Of a stretch of 64,000 bases of DNA, positions 24,138 to 35,846 are shown one piece after another. Where the stretch lies: assembly GCA_028386065.3 (NCBI GenBank), contig JAKUCV010001739.1, forward strand, positions 62,001 through 126,000. Direction: 5' to 3'. This DNA is from Turnera subulata. Lineage: Eukaryota > Streptophyta > Magnoliopsida > Malpighiales > Passifloraceae. The notes under the pieces are model-generated. The model searched no databases, was not told the DNA's origin, and saw only the letters and a program-made list of their open reading frames with translations. Numbering within the stretch: the stretch's first letter is position 1; every line of letters begins with the position of its first letter. Position numbers and translations under genes: made by a program.

Positions 24138-24986
24138 TGATACGAGCAAGCCAATTCCAAGTGGAACTCAAGATCGTGATGACGCCATTAGCTTGCCTCA
24201 AGGATCAGTCACGAGGGCTCGGTTGAAGAAGATAAGGAATTACATGTTACGTTATGCTCAAACTTGGGTCAATCGGGAGTTGCAAGAAGATAAGTTGGAC
24301 AAGTTCGGGAATGAATTTAAAGAGATTCCTAAGTTTGTGAGCATTTTAAAGGATTCAAGTCAAAAGTAGCCGTTTTTACCGCTCAACCCAAAAATTACTG
24401 TTCACGCCGGAAATCACTATTTACTGCCAGAATTTACTATTCACCACCGGCATTTACTGTTCATTTTCAGGCTGGAAAACCACTTTGGAGCTGGAGATTC
24501 CCACTATTCAGATTGAGTGGACTTTCATTATTTGGTTTGTTGGTGTGCACTAAAGAAAACAAAAGAAAAAGAAAGCTAAATCATTGTGTTTTATGCTTTG
24601 CATTTTAATTTCAATCCTTTGCTTTTTGGCTTCTATAAAAGCCAACCATGTATCAAGTTTGTAATCAGATTGTATGAATGAAATTTGAGTGATTTTAAGG
24701 AAGCTAAATGCTTACCTTTGGAGTGTTTCTTGATTGAGTGATTCAATCAAAACAAGAGAGGGATTCTCTTGACTTTACTCTTTAGGATTGATTTCTCTTA
24801 TCAAGTGTTATTACTTGTGGTGATTAATCAACTCCTTGTATTCCTCATTATTTGTTGCCTAATCCTTTGAGTTTAGGAGGTGAAGAATAGGAATACTAAA
24901 CCCTAGTTTGATTGGAGATTGGAGGTCTTGGGATCAATTAGTTGCAGAGGTGAACCTAGTGGAATTCTAGGGTTGTTGCTGCATCA
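24138..24986 (+). repeat. CRM X 5' LTR
   Basis: Starts TGATACGAGC and ends TGCTGCATCA. The first about 230 bp, up to the stop codon ending near 24369, are the same pol C-terminal coding sequence as in the 3' LTR. Confidence 0.92.
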
Positions 24987-24988
24987 TT

Positions 24989-25000
24989 TGGTAGCGGAGC
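24989..25000 (+). other. Primer-binding-like site of CRM X
   Basis: TGGTAGCGGAGC, two bases after the 5' LTR. Same sequence as in copia A and CRM Y, differing at two positions from the initiator tRNA-Met complement. Confidence 0.65.
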
Positions 25001-25025
25001 TTACAGGTTCAATCAATCATACCTT

Positions 25026-25255
25026 GTGTTATTCAATTCTTGTTGTTTATTCATTTGTTAAATTCTTGTTGTTCATACCTTGTGTTGTTCAATTCTTGTT
25101 GTTCCTACCTTGTGTTATTCAATTCTTGTGTTTATACCTTCAGTTGTTCAATTCTTGTTGTTCATACCTTGTGTTGCTCAATTCTTGTTGTCTATACCTT
25201 GTGTCGTTCAATTCTTGTTGTCCATACCTTGTGTTGTTCAATTCTTGTCGTCAAA
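25026..25255 (+). repeat. Tandem repeat of about 30 bp in the CRM X leader
   Basis: Seven to eight copies of a unit around CAATTCTTGTTGTTCATACC, with small changes, followed by an A-run at 25252-25267. Open frames across it are repeat artefacts and not proposed as genes. Confidence 0.9.
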
Positions 25256-25279
25256 AAAAAAAAAAAATAAAATTGCTAC

Positions 25280-25606
25280 AACATCGATGTTTGGCATCAA
25301 AACATCGATGTTGACACAGTAAAATTTAAATTTTTGAAGCCAACGGTCACCAAACATCGATGTTTTAAACCACAACATCGATGTTCTTGAGCTTCGACAA
25401 AAAAATTCTCTTCCCAGTAATTTGCAACATCGATGTTTTAAACCCCAACATCGATGTTTTTTAGCTTCGGCGAAATTTCCTTTTTGAAATCAATTGTCAA
25501 AACATCGATGTTTTGAATAAAACATCGATGTTATAGATGTTCTGTCCAAAAAATTTTTGAAAGCGAATTGTAAGAACATCGATGTTTAAAACCCAACATC
25601 GATGTT
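25280..25606. repeat. Five pairs of the palindrome AACATCGATGTT in the CRM X leader
   Basis: Sites start at 25280, 25301; 25353, 25374; 25426, 25447; 25501, 25521; 25575, 25595. Spacing within pairs is 21, 21, 21, 20 and 20 bp, and pairs recur about every 73-75 bp. The same paired palindrome fills both copia A LTRs. The sequence between pairs varies far more than the palindromes. Confidence 0.95.
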
Positions 25607-26075
25607 TTTGAGGCTTCAACTATTGTTTACATAGTGCTTGTACATTACAATTAGCTTTCTTTGGTCTTAGGATCTCTAGTTGGGGATAACTTCTTTCTTT
25701 CTGCTTATTTGATTGTCTTTCTTTCAGCTTTTCCAAGTTGGGTGATAATTGTTTCATATCATTCAATTGCTACAATATTCCATCACATGCATTACCTTGT
25801 CCTTGTGTGTGATCTTTCTTCTTGTTTGTTGAAGTTATGATTTGTTCTAGAAATTGTTTTCCTTTCATTCCTTCTTTAGGCTTTCATTGTTTCTGTTAAT
25901 TAATTGTTGCAAGTTGATTGCTTGATGTTGTGATATCTAATCCTAATTTGTAAAGTTGAAGTAGAATCAAGAGAGGAAAGAGGCTGAGAGATACATCCCT
26001 TGCCAAGAGTGAACAAACACGAGTGTAAACACGTGAGGATTTGTTTAACTAACAAGTATTCGCAGGTTACACATC

Positions 26076-27044
26076 ATGTCTACTAGTGGCAGTGAGGGTG
26101 GTGAACCAAACCTTGCTTCTCTTATGGGATTATTGAAGGATTTCAAGGCTCAAATAAAGGAGATTAGGGATGAAGTCAGGACGACAAATCTAGGGTTGAG
26201 GGAGACCAATACCCGAATTGATAGACAGACAAGGGAGTTGCATGAAAGGTTGGAGAGGCAAGAGCAAACCGTTCAAGAGATCTCTACTAGCATTGCTGAT
26301 CCCAGAAGAGTAAGAGAGCAGGAGCAGACTGCTCGCCCTAGAGAGCAAGCTCCACACCATGTTAATGAAGATCCAATCCTTGAGGAAGAATTGGAGGAAC
26401 AATTTGGAGAGGTTAATCAGGGAATGCATGCTGGGGGAAGAGGAGGCCGAGGTTTGTTTGGCAGAGGAGGAGGCGCAGCTGGATATCCGCGACCTAGATT
26501 CTTTGATAGAGTAGAAGACAGAGCAGTGCGGATTGATCGAGATGTTGGATCCATCAAGATGAAAATTCCAACTTTTCGAGGTTCTAGTGATCCAGAGGAG
26601 TATTTGGAATGGGTGCAAAGTGTGGAGTCAATTTTTGATTACCTGTCGGAGGAAAAGAAGGTCAAGCTTGCAGTTGTGGAGTTCAAAGACTATGCCAGGT
26701 CTTGGTGGAATAAGCTTGTCACTTTAAGAAGGAGATATGGAGAACCTGAGATAGAAACATGGGAAGAAATGAAGAGGATCATGAAGAATAGATTTGTTCC
26801 TGCTTCATATCAGAGAGAGTTGCTTCACAAACTTCAAGCAACCAAGCAGGGAGCTAAGAGTGTAGAGGAGTATTGGAAAGCACTTGAGATGTCTATGCAT
26901 CAGGCTGGAATTGAGGAGGATGAGGAGACTACCATGTCAAGGTTTTACTATGGGTTGAACAGGGATATTGCTAATATTCTAGAGCTACAATATTATGCAG
27001 AGATTGAGGAGATGATAGCTCTAGCTTCTAAGATTGAAAAATAA
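26076..27044 (+). pseudogene. CRM X gag, N-terminal and core part
   Basis: ATG at 26076 opens a 322-residue frame. An N-terminal coiled-coil-like segment (residues about 25-75, rich in Glu, Arg, Leu) is followed by a Gly/Arg stretch and a retrotransposon gag core with YARSWWNKLVTLRRRYG and W-EMKRIMKNRFVP. It ends in TAA at 27042-27044; CRM Y has a glutamine codon at this place, so CAA to TAA is likely. A further stop at about 27170 and a frameshift near 27230 follow before the zinc knuckle. Confidence 0.85.
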
Positions 27045-30000
27045 CTTAAGAGCAAGACCTATGGGAAGCCTTCTAGCTACACCAGTTGGAATGCAAGTGC
27101 AAGATACACCAAGCAGGAAGTGGGGAGCTCAAGTAAGCCCGTTCTTGACACACCTAAGTCGATTCCTTAGAGACCTAGGGAAGGACAGAAACCGGCTGAA
27201 CAAAAGACTCCTAATGCTCCTTACAAAGGCTCAGGATAAGGCTAGAAATGTGAAGTGTTTCAAGTGCATGGGATTGGGACATTATGCTTCTCAGTGCCCG
27301 AATAAGAGGGTGATGCTTACCACTGAGCATGGAGAGGTGCACTCTGATGATGAAAGAGAGGAGCCCTATGTTGATCCAGCACTAGCTGACATGCCAGAGT
27401 TGGAGGATGCCGAAGAAGAGTTTGTTGAACCAGAGGAGGTGGTTCAAAAGTTATATGTGACCCGGAGAATGCTCAATATTCAGCAAAAGGAAGAAGGAAT
27501 TGAGCAAAGGGAGAACATCTTTCACACTAGATGTTTGATACAAGACAAGCCCTGCAGCATGATCATAGATGGGGGAAGTTGCACCAATGTCGTGAGTACC
27601 ATGCTAGTGGAGAAGATAGGAGTCAAAACTCAGAAACATCCAAGGCCATACAAACTTCAATGGCTTAATGACAGTGGCGAGATCAAAGTAACGTGTCAGG
27701 TACTTATTTCCTTCACCATTGGGAAGTACTCCGATGAGGTTTTATGTGATGTTGTACCTATGCAGGCATGTCACATCTTGTTAGGAAGGCCATGGCAGTA
27801 TGACCGAAGGGTGCTGCATGATGGTCATACGAATAGGTACACATTCACCATGGGTGAAAGGAAGGTAGTGCTTGCGCCACTATCTCCCAAGGATGTCTAT
27901 GAGGATCAGTTGTTTATGCATAAGTCTGTGGAGGCTTGGAAAAAAGAAAAGATGGCTAGTTTAGCCAAACTCAGTAAGGTTGAGGGGAAAGCCGAGGGCT
28001 TTGCAAAAGGAGAGCAAAAACTGAGTGAGAAAAAGAGAGAAAATTTCTATGCAAGTTCGAGGGATTTGAGGGTAGCTTGTGAGAACAAACGAGAGATTTT
28101 GGTACTCTTGTATAAGGGAACTTATTTTAGTACAGCTGACCTTGACCAAGAATTGCCTAGTTGTATTGTTTCTCTTTTGCAGGATTATGCGGATGTTTTT
28201 CCGGAGGAACTACCTAGGGAGTTGCCGCCATTGAGGGGCATTGAGCATCAAATTGATTTCATTCCTGGTGCTCAAATTCCAAATCGGCCAGCATATAGGG
28301 CCAATCCGGAGGAGACAAAGGAGATACAAACACAAGTAGAGGACTTGCTCTCTAAGGGGCTGATTCGAGAGAGCCTCTCACCATGTGCTGTACCCGTAAT
28401 TCTTGTTCCAAAGAAGGAGGGGACTTGGCGAATGTGCGTTGACTGTCGAGCTGTCAACAAAATAACGGTAAAGTATCGCCATCCCATTCCTAGGTTAGAT
28501 GACATGCTTGATGAATTACATGGTGCATGCATATTTACTAAGATTGATCTCATGAGTGGATATCATCAAATTCGCATGAAAATTGGAGATGAATGGAAGA
28601 CTGCATTTAAAACTAAGTATGGGTTGTATGAATGGTTGGTAATGCCTTTTGGGTTAACTAATGCACCTAGTACTTTTATGCGCTTAATGAATCATGTCTT
28701 GCGTCATTTTATTGGAAAGTTTGTTGTTGTGTACTTTGATGATATTTTGATCTATAGCAAGAATGTTGATGAACATATGGACCATCTTAGGCTAGTATTG
28801 GATGCACTTAGGGCTGAGAGGTTGTTTGCTAAGCTTAAGAAGTGTACATTTTGCATGGATCGTGTTGTCTTTCTTGGTTATGTTGTTAGTGCTAATGGGA
28901 TAGAAGTTGATCAAGAGAAGGTGAAAGCCATTAAGGAGTGGCCCACGCCTACTACTATCTCTGAGGTAAGATCTTTTCATGGACTTGCTAGTTTTTATAG
29001 GAGGTTTGTGAAGGATTTTAGCACCATTGCTGGACCATTGAATGAAATTGTCAAAAAGGAAGTTGGGTTTAAGTGGGGTGATGCACAGGCGCAGGCATTT
29101 GAGACTTTAAAAGAAAAATTATGTTCTGCTCCTATTCTTAAATTGCCTAACTTTGACTCTACTTTTGAGATTGAGTGTGATGCCTCTGGTATAGGCATAG
29201 GTGCTGTTCTTTTGCAGGAAAAGAAACCTATTGCTTATTTTAGTGAGAAACTGAAGGGAGCTCAACTCAACTACTCTACCTATGACAAGGAGCTTTATGC
29301 ATTGGTGAGAGCACTACAAACATGGCAGCATTACCTGTGGCCTAAGGAATTCGTGATCCACACCGATCATGAGAGCTTAAAATATTTGAAGGGGCAAGGT
29401 AAGCTGAATAAGAGGCATGCCAAGTGGTTGGAATTCATCGAGACATTCCCTTATGTGGTGCGCTATAAGCAAGGTAAGGATAATGTAGTTGCTGATGCAT
29501 TATCTAGGAGGTATGCTCTAATCTCTTCTCTTAGTTCTAAGTTGATTGGATTTGAGTATATTAAGGACTTGTATAAATCTGATCCTGACTTTGCTAATGT
29601 GTACAAAGCATGTGAACAATCTGGTTTTCAAAAGTTTTATAGAGATAATGAGTATTTATTTCGCGAGAATAAACTTTGCATTCCTGCTTGTTCTATGCGT
29701 GAGCTTTTGGTTAGGGAGTCTCATGATGGTGGCTTGATGGGTCACTTCGGTATTGCTAAAACCCTTGACATTCTGCAGGAACATTTTTATTGGCCTAACA
29801 TGAAGAAGAATGTTGAGCAGGTTTGTAATGGGTGTGTCACATGTCGACACGCAAAATCTAGGGTGCAACCTCATGGGTTGTACACTCCTTTACCTGTTCC
29901 TGATGTTCCTTGGACTGATTTATCTATGGACTTCGTGATTGGTTTGCCTAGGACACGGAAAGGTCGTGATAGCATCTTTGTTGTTGTTGATAGGTTTAGT

Positions 30001-31026
30001 AAAATGGCTCATTTTATTGCTTGTCATAAAACTGATGATGCTTCACATGTTGCTGATTTGTTCTTTAGAGATGTAGTTCGATTGCATGGCATTCCTAGGA
30101 CAATTGTTTCTGATCGGGATACTAAGTTCTTGAGTCACTTTTGGCGAGTTTTGTGGAGTAGGTTAGGGACCAAGTTGTTGTTTTCTACTTCTTGTCATCC
30201 TCAAACTGATGGTCAAACTGAAGTGGTTAATAGAACTCTAGGATCTTTATTGCGTGCTGTTGTGGGAAAGAATTTGAACACTTGGGAAGATTGTTTGCCA
30301 TTGATTGAGTTTGCTTATAACAGGAGCATTCATTCTTCTACTGGTTATTCTCCATTTGAGATTGTGTATGGTTTTAACCCACTAACCCCTTTGGATTTGT
30401 TGCCTTTACCTTTGAATGAGATTGTTAATGTAGATGGGCATCAAAGAGCTAAGTCGGTTAAGGCTATTCATGAGAAAGCTCGGAAGCACATTGAGGAGAA
30501 GAACACTAAAGTAGCACAAAGAGCTAATCGTGGACGCAAGCTTGTTAAGTTTGAACCTGGAGATTGGGTTTGGGTGCACTTTAGGAAGGAGAGGTTTCCT
30601 CATCATAGGAAATCTAAATTGGATCCAAGAGGAGATGGTCCTTTTCAAGTGTTGGAGCGCATCAATGACAACGCTTATAAGATAGATCTGCCTGGTGAGT
30701 ATGCTGTGAGTGCTACTTTCAACGTTGCTGATCTTTCTCCCTTTGACACTGCAGGTTTAGATTCGAGGGCGAATCCTTTTGAGGAGGGAGGGGATGATAC
30801 GAGCAAGCCAATTCCAAGTGGAACTCAAGATCGTGATGATGCCATTAGCTTGCCTCAAGGACCAGTCACGAGGGCTCGGTTGAAGAAGATAAAGAATCTC
30901 ATGTTACATTATGCTCAAACTTGGGTCAATCGGGAGTTGCAAGAAGATAAGTTGGACAAGTTTGGAGATGAATTTAAAGAGATTCCTAAGTTTGTGAGCA
31001 TTTTGAAGGATTCAAGTCAAAAGTAG
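27034..31026 (+). CDS. CRM X pol: gag zinc knuckle, protease, RT, RNase H, integrase and CR-type tail
   Basis: One open frame of 1330 codons. The first about 65 residues are an out-of-phase read of the gag end. Genuine sequence starts near the CCHC knuckle ([14 protein letters not shown], residues 75-88), followed by protease ([11 protein letters not shown], about 177), RT with the active site YFDDILIYS (about 567), RNase H starting [10 protein letters not shown] (about 712), the integrase HHCC module (about 890-940), the catalytic triad in [16 protein letters not shown] and QTEVVNR (about 964-1066), and a tail with [10 protein letters not shown] (about 1276). All listed catalytic residues are present. 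The last 77 codons lie in the 3' LTR. Confidence 0.9.
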   Translation: MKNNLRARPMGSLLATPVGMQVQDTPSRKWGAQVSPFLTHLSRFLRDLGKDRNRLNKRLLMLLTKAQDKARNVKCFKCMGLGHYASQCPNKRVMLTTEHGEVHSDDEREEPYVDPALADMPELEDAEEEFVEPEEVVQKLYVTRRMLNIQQKEEGIEQRENIFHTRCLIQDKPCSMIIDGGSCTNVVSTMLVEKIGVKTQKHPRPYKLQWLNDSGEIKVTCQVLISFTIGKYSDEVLCDVVPMQACHILLGRPWQYDRRVLHDGHTNRYTFTMGERKVVLAPLSPKDVYEDQLFMHKSVEAWKKEKMASLAKLSKVEGKAEGFAKGEQKLSEKKRENFYASSRDLRVACENKREILVLLYKGTYFSTADLDQELPSCIVSLLQDYADVFPEELPRELPPLRGIEHQIDFIPGAQIPNRPAYRANPEETKEIQTQVEDLLSKGLIRESLSPCAVPVILVPKKEGTWRMCVDCRAVNKITVKYRHPIPRLDDMLDELHGACIFTKIDLMSGYHQIRMKIGDEWKTAFKTKYGLYEWLVMPFGLTNAPSTFMRLMNHVLRHFIGKFVVVYFDDILIYSKNVDEHMDHLRLVLDALRAERLFAKLKKCTFCMDRVVFLGYVVSANGIEVDQEKVKAIKEWPTPTTISEVRSFHGLASFYRRFVKDFSTIAGPLNEIVKKEVGFKWGDAQAQAFETLKEKLCSAPILKLPNFDSTFEIECDASGIGIGAVLLQEKKPIAYFSEKLKGAQLNYSTYDKELYALVRALQTWQHYLWPKEFVIHTDHESLKYLKGQGKLNKRHAKWLEFIETFPYVVRYKQGKDNVVADALSRRYALISSLSSKLIGFEYIKDLYKSDPDFANVYKACEQSGFQKFYRDNEYLFRENKLCIPACSMRELLVRESHDGGLMGHFGIAKTLDILQEHFYWPNMKKNVEQVCNGCVTCRHAKSRVQPHGLYTPLPVPDVPWTDLSMDFVIGLPRTRKGRDSIFVVVDRFSKMAHFIACHKTDDASHVADLFFRDVVRLHGIPRTIVSDRDTKFLSHFWRVLWSRLGTKLLFSTSCHPQTDGQTEVVNRTLGSLLRAVVGKNLNTWEDCLPLIEFAYNRSIHSSTGYSPFEIVYGFNPLTPLDLLPLPLNEIVNVDGHQRAKSVKAIHEKARKHIEEKNTKVAQRANRGRKLVKFEPGDWVWVHFRKERFPHHRKSKLDPRGDGPFQVLERINDNAYKIDLPGEYAVSATFNVADLSPFDTAGLDSRANPFEEGGDDTSKPIPSGTQDRDDAISLPQGPVTRARLKKIKNLMLHYAQTWVNRELQEDKLDKFGDEFKEIPKFVSILKDSSQK

Positions 31027-31655
31027 CCGTTTTTACCGTTCAACCGGAAAGTTACTGTTCACGCCGGAAATTACTATTCACTGTCGGAAATTACTATTCA
31101 CTGCCGGCGTTTACTATTCATTTTCAGGTTGGAAAATTCACTTTGGAGCTAAAGATTCCCACTAGTGTGGTTGGTGTGGTTGGTGTTAGTGTGGTTGGTG
31201 TGGTTGGTGTTAGTGTGGTTGGTGTGCATTAAAGAAAACAAAAGATGATTAGTGCTTGTTTAGTGCTTGTATTTAAAATTCAATCCTTTGCTTTTTGGCT
31301 TCTATAAAAGCCAACAATGTACCAAGTTTGAAATCAGATTGTATGAATGAAATTTGAGTGATTTTAAGGAAGCTAAATGCTTACCTTTGGAGTGTTTCTT
31401 GATTGAGTGATTCAATCAAAACAAGAGAGGGATTCTCTTGACTTTACTCTTTAGGATTGATTTCTCTTATCAAGTGTTATTACTTGTGGTGATTAATCAA
31501 CTCCTTGTATTCCTCATTATTTGTTGCCTAATCCTTTGAGTTTAGGAGGTGAAGAATAGGAATACTAAACCCTAGTTTGATTGGAGATTGGAGGTCTTGG
31601 GATCAATTAGTTGCAGAGGTGAACCTAGTGGATTTCTAGGGTTGTTGCTGCATCA
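30795..31655 (+). repeat. CRM X 3' LTR
   Basis: Starts TGATACGAGC inside the pol frame and ends GCATCA at 31655. The polypurine tract GAGGAGGGAGGGGA (30781-30794) is also inside the coding frame. Compared with the 5' LTR it carries a TGGTTGGTGT-type minisatellite at about 31165-31228. Confidence 0.92.
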
Positions 31656-31660
31656 CTCCT

Positions 31661-31765
31661 CCACTATGAAAGTGCACCATGATAAACTGTGGAGGTCCCT
31701 CCATGATGATAGTGCATCATGATAGTGCACCCCATTGTGGGTGTACTATTCATTTTATTCCAACA
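31661..31765 (-). repeat. Copia B left LTR (3' LTR), inner part
   Basis: Continues the LTR after the second CTCCT (31656-31660) and ends CAACA at 31765. Next to it, on the minus strand, is the polypurine tract GAGTGGGAGA followed by the LTR start TGTTGG. Compared with the right LTR it lacks one 40-bp unit of a GGAGGTCCCTCCATGATGAT-type repeat. Confidence 0.92.
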
Positions 31766-32819
31766 TCTCCCACTCACACATAATGGGAGTGCACACATAC
31801 ACTAACCATGAGAAACATATTCTCTTGAGAACCTCATACATTCATACAGGGAAGTAGATCGTGCAACCAACATACTTTGAGAGTCAAATGCTATACATCT
31901 GTTAGGAATATATAGCCTCTCATTAAAAATTTAAGTAGATCAGAAAGTACGCAAGTACCCTAGATCATAAATCACATTAGAAATCTGCCGAAGATCTCTC
32001 TTATTAAGATACATTGTATTCACAATTATAACCATAAGTCATAACTGGTGCACCGATGAACACAAACTAATGTGATTTTGGTCAATGATCTTCCTCTTCT
32101 CATGATCCTCTTAACTCAACTTAACTTGCTTTTCTAGACATGTCCCACCAGACCGAATCAGTGTCCATGGTCCTTTGGCAACACACTAGGATAGCAAACA
32201 TCAAGCTGAATCTCAAGTACCTAATCGGAGTCCTGAGGGTACACGATAGAGCCACCATAAAAGCTCTGGGTCTCACACAACAATAAGTACAGACTAAACT
32301 TATGTTAACCCATTTTGTCGCAAAATGCACACATGGTATGAATCATGTGCTACAGCATTTTCTCTTTTTCCCATAGAGCGTATGTCTATTCGCATTAAGA
32401 ATGTTGTACAGATGATATTTAGACACCATAAGCATCTAAACTTGAGTTCCTCGATCTACACATAAACTTGAACTCACATCTGGCTTCTAAAGTAGACTAG
32501 ATGAGCGTTCTTCATCTATAGAATGACCTTTTTGTCATTGTTCATACGACATCTGTTGTTTTAAGACATTGGCTCTCAAATTACCCGTAAGATAATGTTG
32601 TTTAAAACTGTCTCATCTCCACTTATCACTTAGATAAGGAGGCGGTTACCTGTGTGAGAAGGCTAACCTCTTGTCTACTCGACATACTCTAAAATGAAAC
32701 AGAAGAATGTACATAACATCCACTTAAGTAATAACACATATATATGAAAATCAACTTTATTTGAAGAACATTATAAAACTCATGTGAACAATGGGAAAAA
32801 TAATAGAAATGAAGTATTC
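31766..32819 (-). mobile_element. Copia B 3' untranslated interior
   Basis: About 1 kb between the end of RNase H and the polypurine tract. No coding region recognised. It contains the polypurine tract next to the LTR and otherwise unremarkable sequence. Confidence 0.5.
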
Positions 32820-33716
32820 TCAAAGCCTAAGTAGTCCTTGAGACCGAATATGTTTCACAAACACATCTCTAGGTATAGGCTTAGTTAATGGATCTGCCAA
32901 CATATCTCCTGTAGATAAATACTTCACGTTCACCACCTTGCGTGCAACCATGTCTCTCGCATAGTTATACTTGATATCTGTGTGTTTGGTTTTACAATGA
33001 AGCTTAGGGTCCTTTGTGAAAGAAATTGCTGCCTGACTGTCACAGTAGACTGTTACTGGTTCAACACTTTCTACTGTATCCACAAGTCATTCTAAGAATC
33101 TTTTCAACCAAACAGCCTCTTGTGCTGCTGATGCGAGAGCCACATATTCGGCTTCCATTGTGGACAAGGATACATATGATTGTTTCTTACTGCTCCAGGA
33201 TATGGCGCCATCACTTAGTAAGAAAACATATCCAGACGTAGACTTTATATCATCTGGATCCCCTCCATGGTCAGCATCAGTATATCCAATCAATCGTAGA
33301 TCCTGCCCACCTCGATAACAATGCGAGTAATCAGCAGTCCCTTTTAGATATCTCATGATTCTCTTTACTGCTTTCCAATGTGCTGGGCCTGGGTCAGATT
33401 GATATCTGCTTACCAAGCCAACTGCTTAACAGATATCTTGTCTAGTGTATACCATAGTATACATCAGACTTCCGACTGCGCTCCAATATGGAACTCGGCT
33501 CATTTGTTTTCGTTCTTCAAGAGTCTTAGGACACATGTGATTTCCCAAGGTATGGCCTTTGCTAATGGGATTATCGATAGGGTTACTGTTTTGCATGTTA
33601 AATCGTTCAAGAACTTTTCTAATATAATTCTCCTGGGAGAGATATAATAGTTTGTTAGAACGATCTCTTGAAATCTTTACTCCAAGAATATATGCAGCTT
33701 CACCCATATCCTTCAT
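32820..33716 (-). pseudogene. Copia B RT C-terminal part and RNase H, with in-frame stops
   Basis: The frame begins MKDMGEAAYILGVKI, the post-RT copia motif, and continues via VGSLMYTMVYTRQDIC, a stop at 33426, the RNase H block GYTDADHGGD with EAEYVAL, a second stop at 33087, and VYCDSQAAI to a normal copia tail ending in LADPLTKPIP. All pieces are in one phase. A roughly 50-bp tandem duplication at about 33666-33768 repeats the codons around AAYILGV and accounts for the join with the RT piece. Confidence 0.88.
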
Positions 33717-33725
33717 CTCAAATCT

Positions 33726-34448
33726 TTACTCCAAGAATATATGCAGCTTCACCCATAATTGAGATGACAACCAGGTCTTAACCTCGTTGATGAGCTCCAG
33801 ATCATTTCCAGCTATAAGCATGTCATCAACATATAATGTCAAAATCACAAACTTGTTTCTAGATCTTTTGGTATATACACAATGGTCTTCTTCCGTCATA
33901 TTAAAACCATTTGATAAGACGACATTGTGAAAGCATATATACCACTTCCTTGAAGATTGTTTAAGACCATAAATAGACTTCAAAAGTCTACAAACCTTAT
34001 GTTCGTGGCCTTTTTCGAGGAAACACTCAGGTTGTTCCATGTAACTCTCTTCACTTAACTCACCATTGAGAAAGGCAGTTTTGACATCCATCTGATGTAA
34101 TTCCAGATCTAAGTTTGCAACAATAGCTAGAATTAGGCGAATAGAGGTAAAGCGTACAACAGGTGAGAAAGTCTCTTCGTAGTCTATCCCAACTTGTTGT
34201 GTATACCCTTTCGCCACCAGTCGAGCCTTATATCTTTCAACTGTGCCATCAGCCTTGAGCTTAATCTTGAGAACCCATTTGTTCCCAATGGCTTTGGGTC
34301 CTTTAGGGAGATCAACTAGTTCCCAAACTTTGTTAACTCGTATGGACTCCATCTCGTCTTCCATTGCTTTTGTCCATTTGTTCTTGAAAGGGCATGAGAG
34401 AGCCTCTTTTACATTTCTTGGCTCATGGTCATCGTGTAGGAGCATCAT
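33726..34448 (-). pseudogene. Copia B reverse transcriptase core
   Basis: Shows W-TKAMEDEMESI, GNKWVLKIKLKADG, KARLVAKGYTQ, MDVKTAFLNGEL, YGLKQSSRKWY and the active-site motif YVDDMLIAGND. It shares one reading phase with every other copia B coding piece. No frameshift was found in it. Confidence 0.9.
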
Positions 34449-34514
34449 AAAGAGTTCACCGCCTTCGATGTCAAATCGTCGGCGAGGAGTTTTTAGACGT
34501 GAACCACGTCTTAA

Positions 34515-35816
34515 TTATGATTCATTGTTCCTATCTGGATCAACAGGGCTCCCACTCAGATCAAAAATGTTAATCTCACTCCCACTTGGAATAAGATGCA
34601 TTTGGTCGCTCTCACTTGAAGCAACAGGATTACTTGCATTCATATTAGATGGTGAAGGAGGTTGTTGATGAGAGACAAACTCATCATCTATTAAAATTCT
34701 CCCACTCGAATGAAGTGATCCTCGATCCTCATTCTCAGACAAAGATAGGTCTTGTCCTACCTGACCCTTCTTAGGAAACTCATCCTCTAAGAATGTGACA
34801 TCGCGTGACTCAAATTCAGTTACACTCCCACTGTCTTGCTGGCTTATAAACACATAACCCTTTGAGGTTTCAAAGTATCTAATAAAGATACTTTTCTTCC
34901 CTCTTGGGCCCAATTTCCTATGTTTATGAGAAGAATCATGTGTATAAGCAGCACAACCCCAAGGTCTTAGAACACTCAGGTCGGGCTGTCTACCAGTCCA
35001 CAACTCATATGGAGTGGTTGCAACTGATTTTGTAGGCACACGGTTAAGTACATAGGCAGCTGTCAATAAGGCATCACCCCAGAAGGTAATTGGCAATTGT
35101 GCTTGTGCCATCATTGACCTAACCATCTCAAGAAGCGTTCTATTCCGTCTCTCTGCAACACCATTTTTTTGAGGAGTGCTAGGTATAGTCAACTGATGAA
35201 CTATGCCCTTTTCATCACAAATTCCTTTAAATTGGGCCGAGAGATACTTGCGGCCACGATCAGTTTGAATGGCTTTAATCTTTCGATCCAATTGATTTTC
35301 CACTAAGCTCATATAGCTTTGGAAGCATGTTAGTGCCTCTGATTTGTGGGAAATTAGATAGACATAACCATACCGAGTATAGTCGTCTATAAATGTGATG
35401 AAATAGTATGCTCCTTGCCTGGCCCTAACATTCATAGGCCCACAGATGTTGGAATGGACTAATTGCAAAGGAAATTCGGCTCTGATTGCCTTACCGAAAG
35501 GTTTTCGTGCTGATTTTCCAACTAGACAACATTCACAAGTAGACAATTCCACTTGTTCGATGCTTGAAAGCAAACCTTGTTTTGCTAACCTTTGCATCCT
35601 TTGTTGGCCAATGTGACCAAGTCTAGCATGCCATAAGTTTGCATCAACATCATAATTACACGAAGAAACAATCATGGAAAAACAAGCATTATTATTAATA
35701 GAAATATCATCCAAATCCATAACATAAAACCCTCCAGTCATGTAACCAAAACCGAATAAGGTTGAACACAAAGTCAACTTAACGAAATTGTCATGAAATA
35801 ACAAAGTGAAACCCAA
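34515..35816 (-). pseudogene. Copia B integrase
   Basis: A pre-integrase module (LWHARLGHIGQ ... CECCLVGKS) precedes the core. The first catalytic Asp is changed to Asn (HSNICGPM for HSDICGPM), while the second (QTDRGRKY) and the Glu (NGVAERRNRT) are present. The copia-specific WGCAAYTHD region follows, then a Ser/Asp-rich linker. A stop at 34515 separates it from RT in the same phase. Confidence 0.88.
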
Positions 35817-35846
35817 ACTTATTAAAGTTCTGACAGAGATAATATT

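Larger units (their letters stand above)
24138..31655 (+). mobile_element. CRM-clade Ty3/gypsy retrotransposon (CRM X), complete
   Basis: 7518 bp with LTRs of 849 and 861 bp that start TGATAC and end GCATCA, bracketed by CTCCT duplications at 24133-24137 and 31656-31660. A primer-binding-like site follows the 5' LTR, a long repeat-rich leader precedes gag at 26076, and a long pol frame carries protease, RT, RNase H and integrase with key residues intact. The C-terminal GPVTRAR-type tail, the RT/integrase sequence style and the pol frame running into the LTR fit CRM chromoviruses, which in several plants concentrate at centromeres. Confidence 0.88.

Noticed and set aside
25026..25322. Three overlapping frames of Cys/Leu-rich repeats
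   Set aside because: They are translations of the 30-bp tandem repeat in the CRM X leader; being open in all three phases is a consequence of the unit length.
16347..25606. CRISPR array interpretation of the AACATCGATGTT repeats
   Set aside because: Plant nuclear context, repeats too short, paired rather than evenly spaced, spacers not unique, no cas genes.
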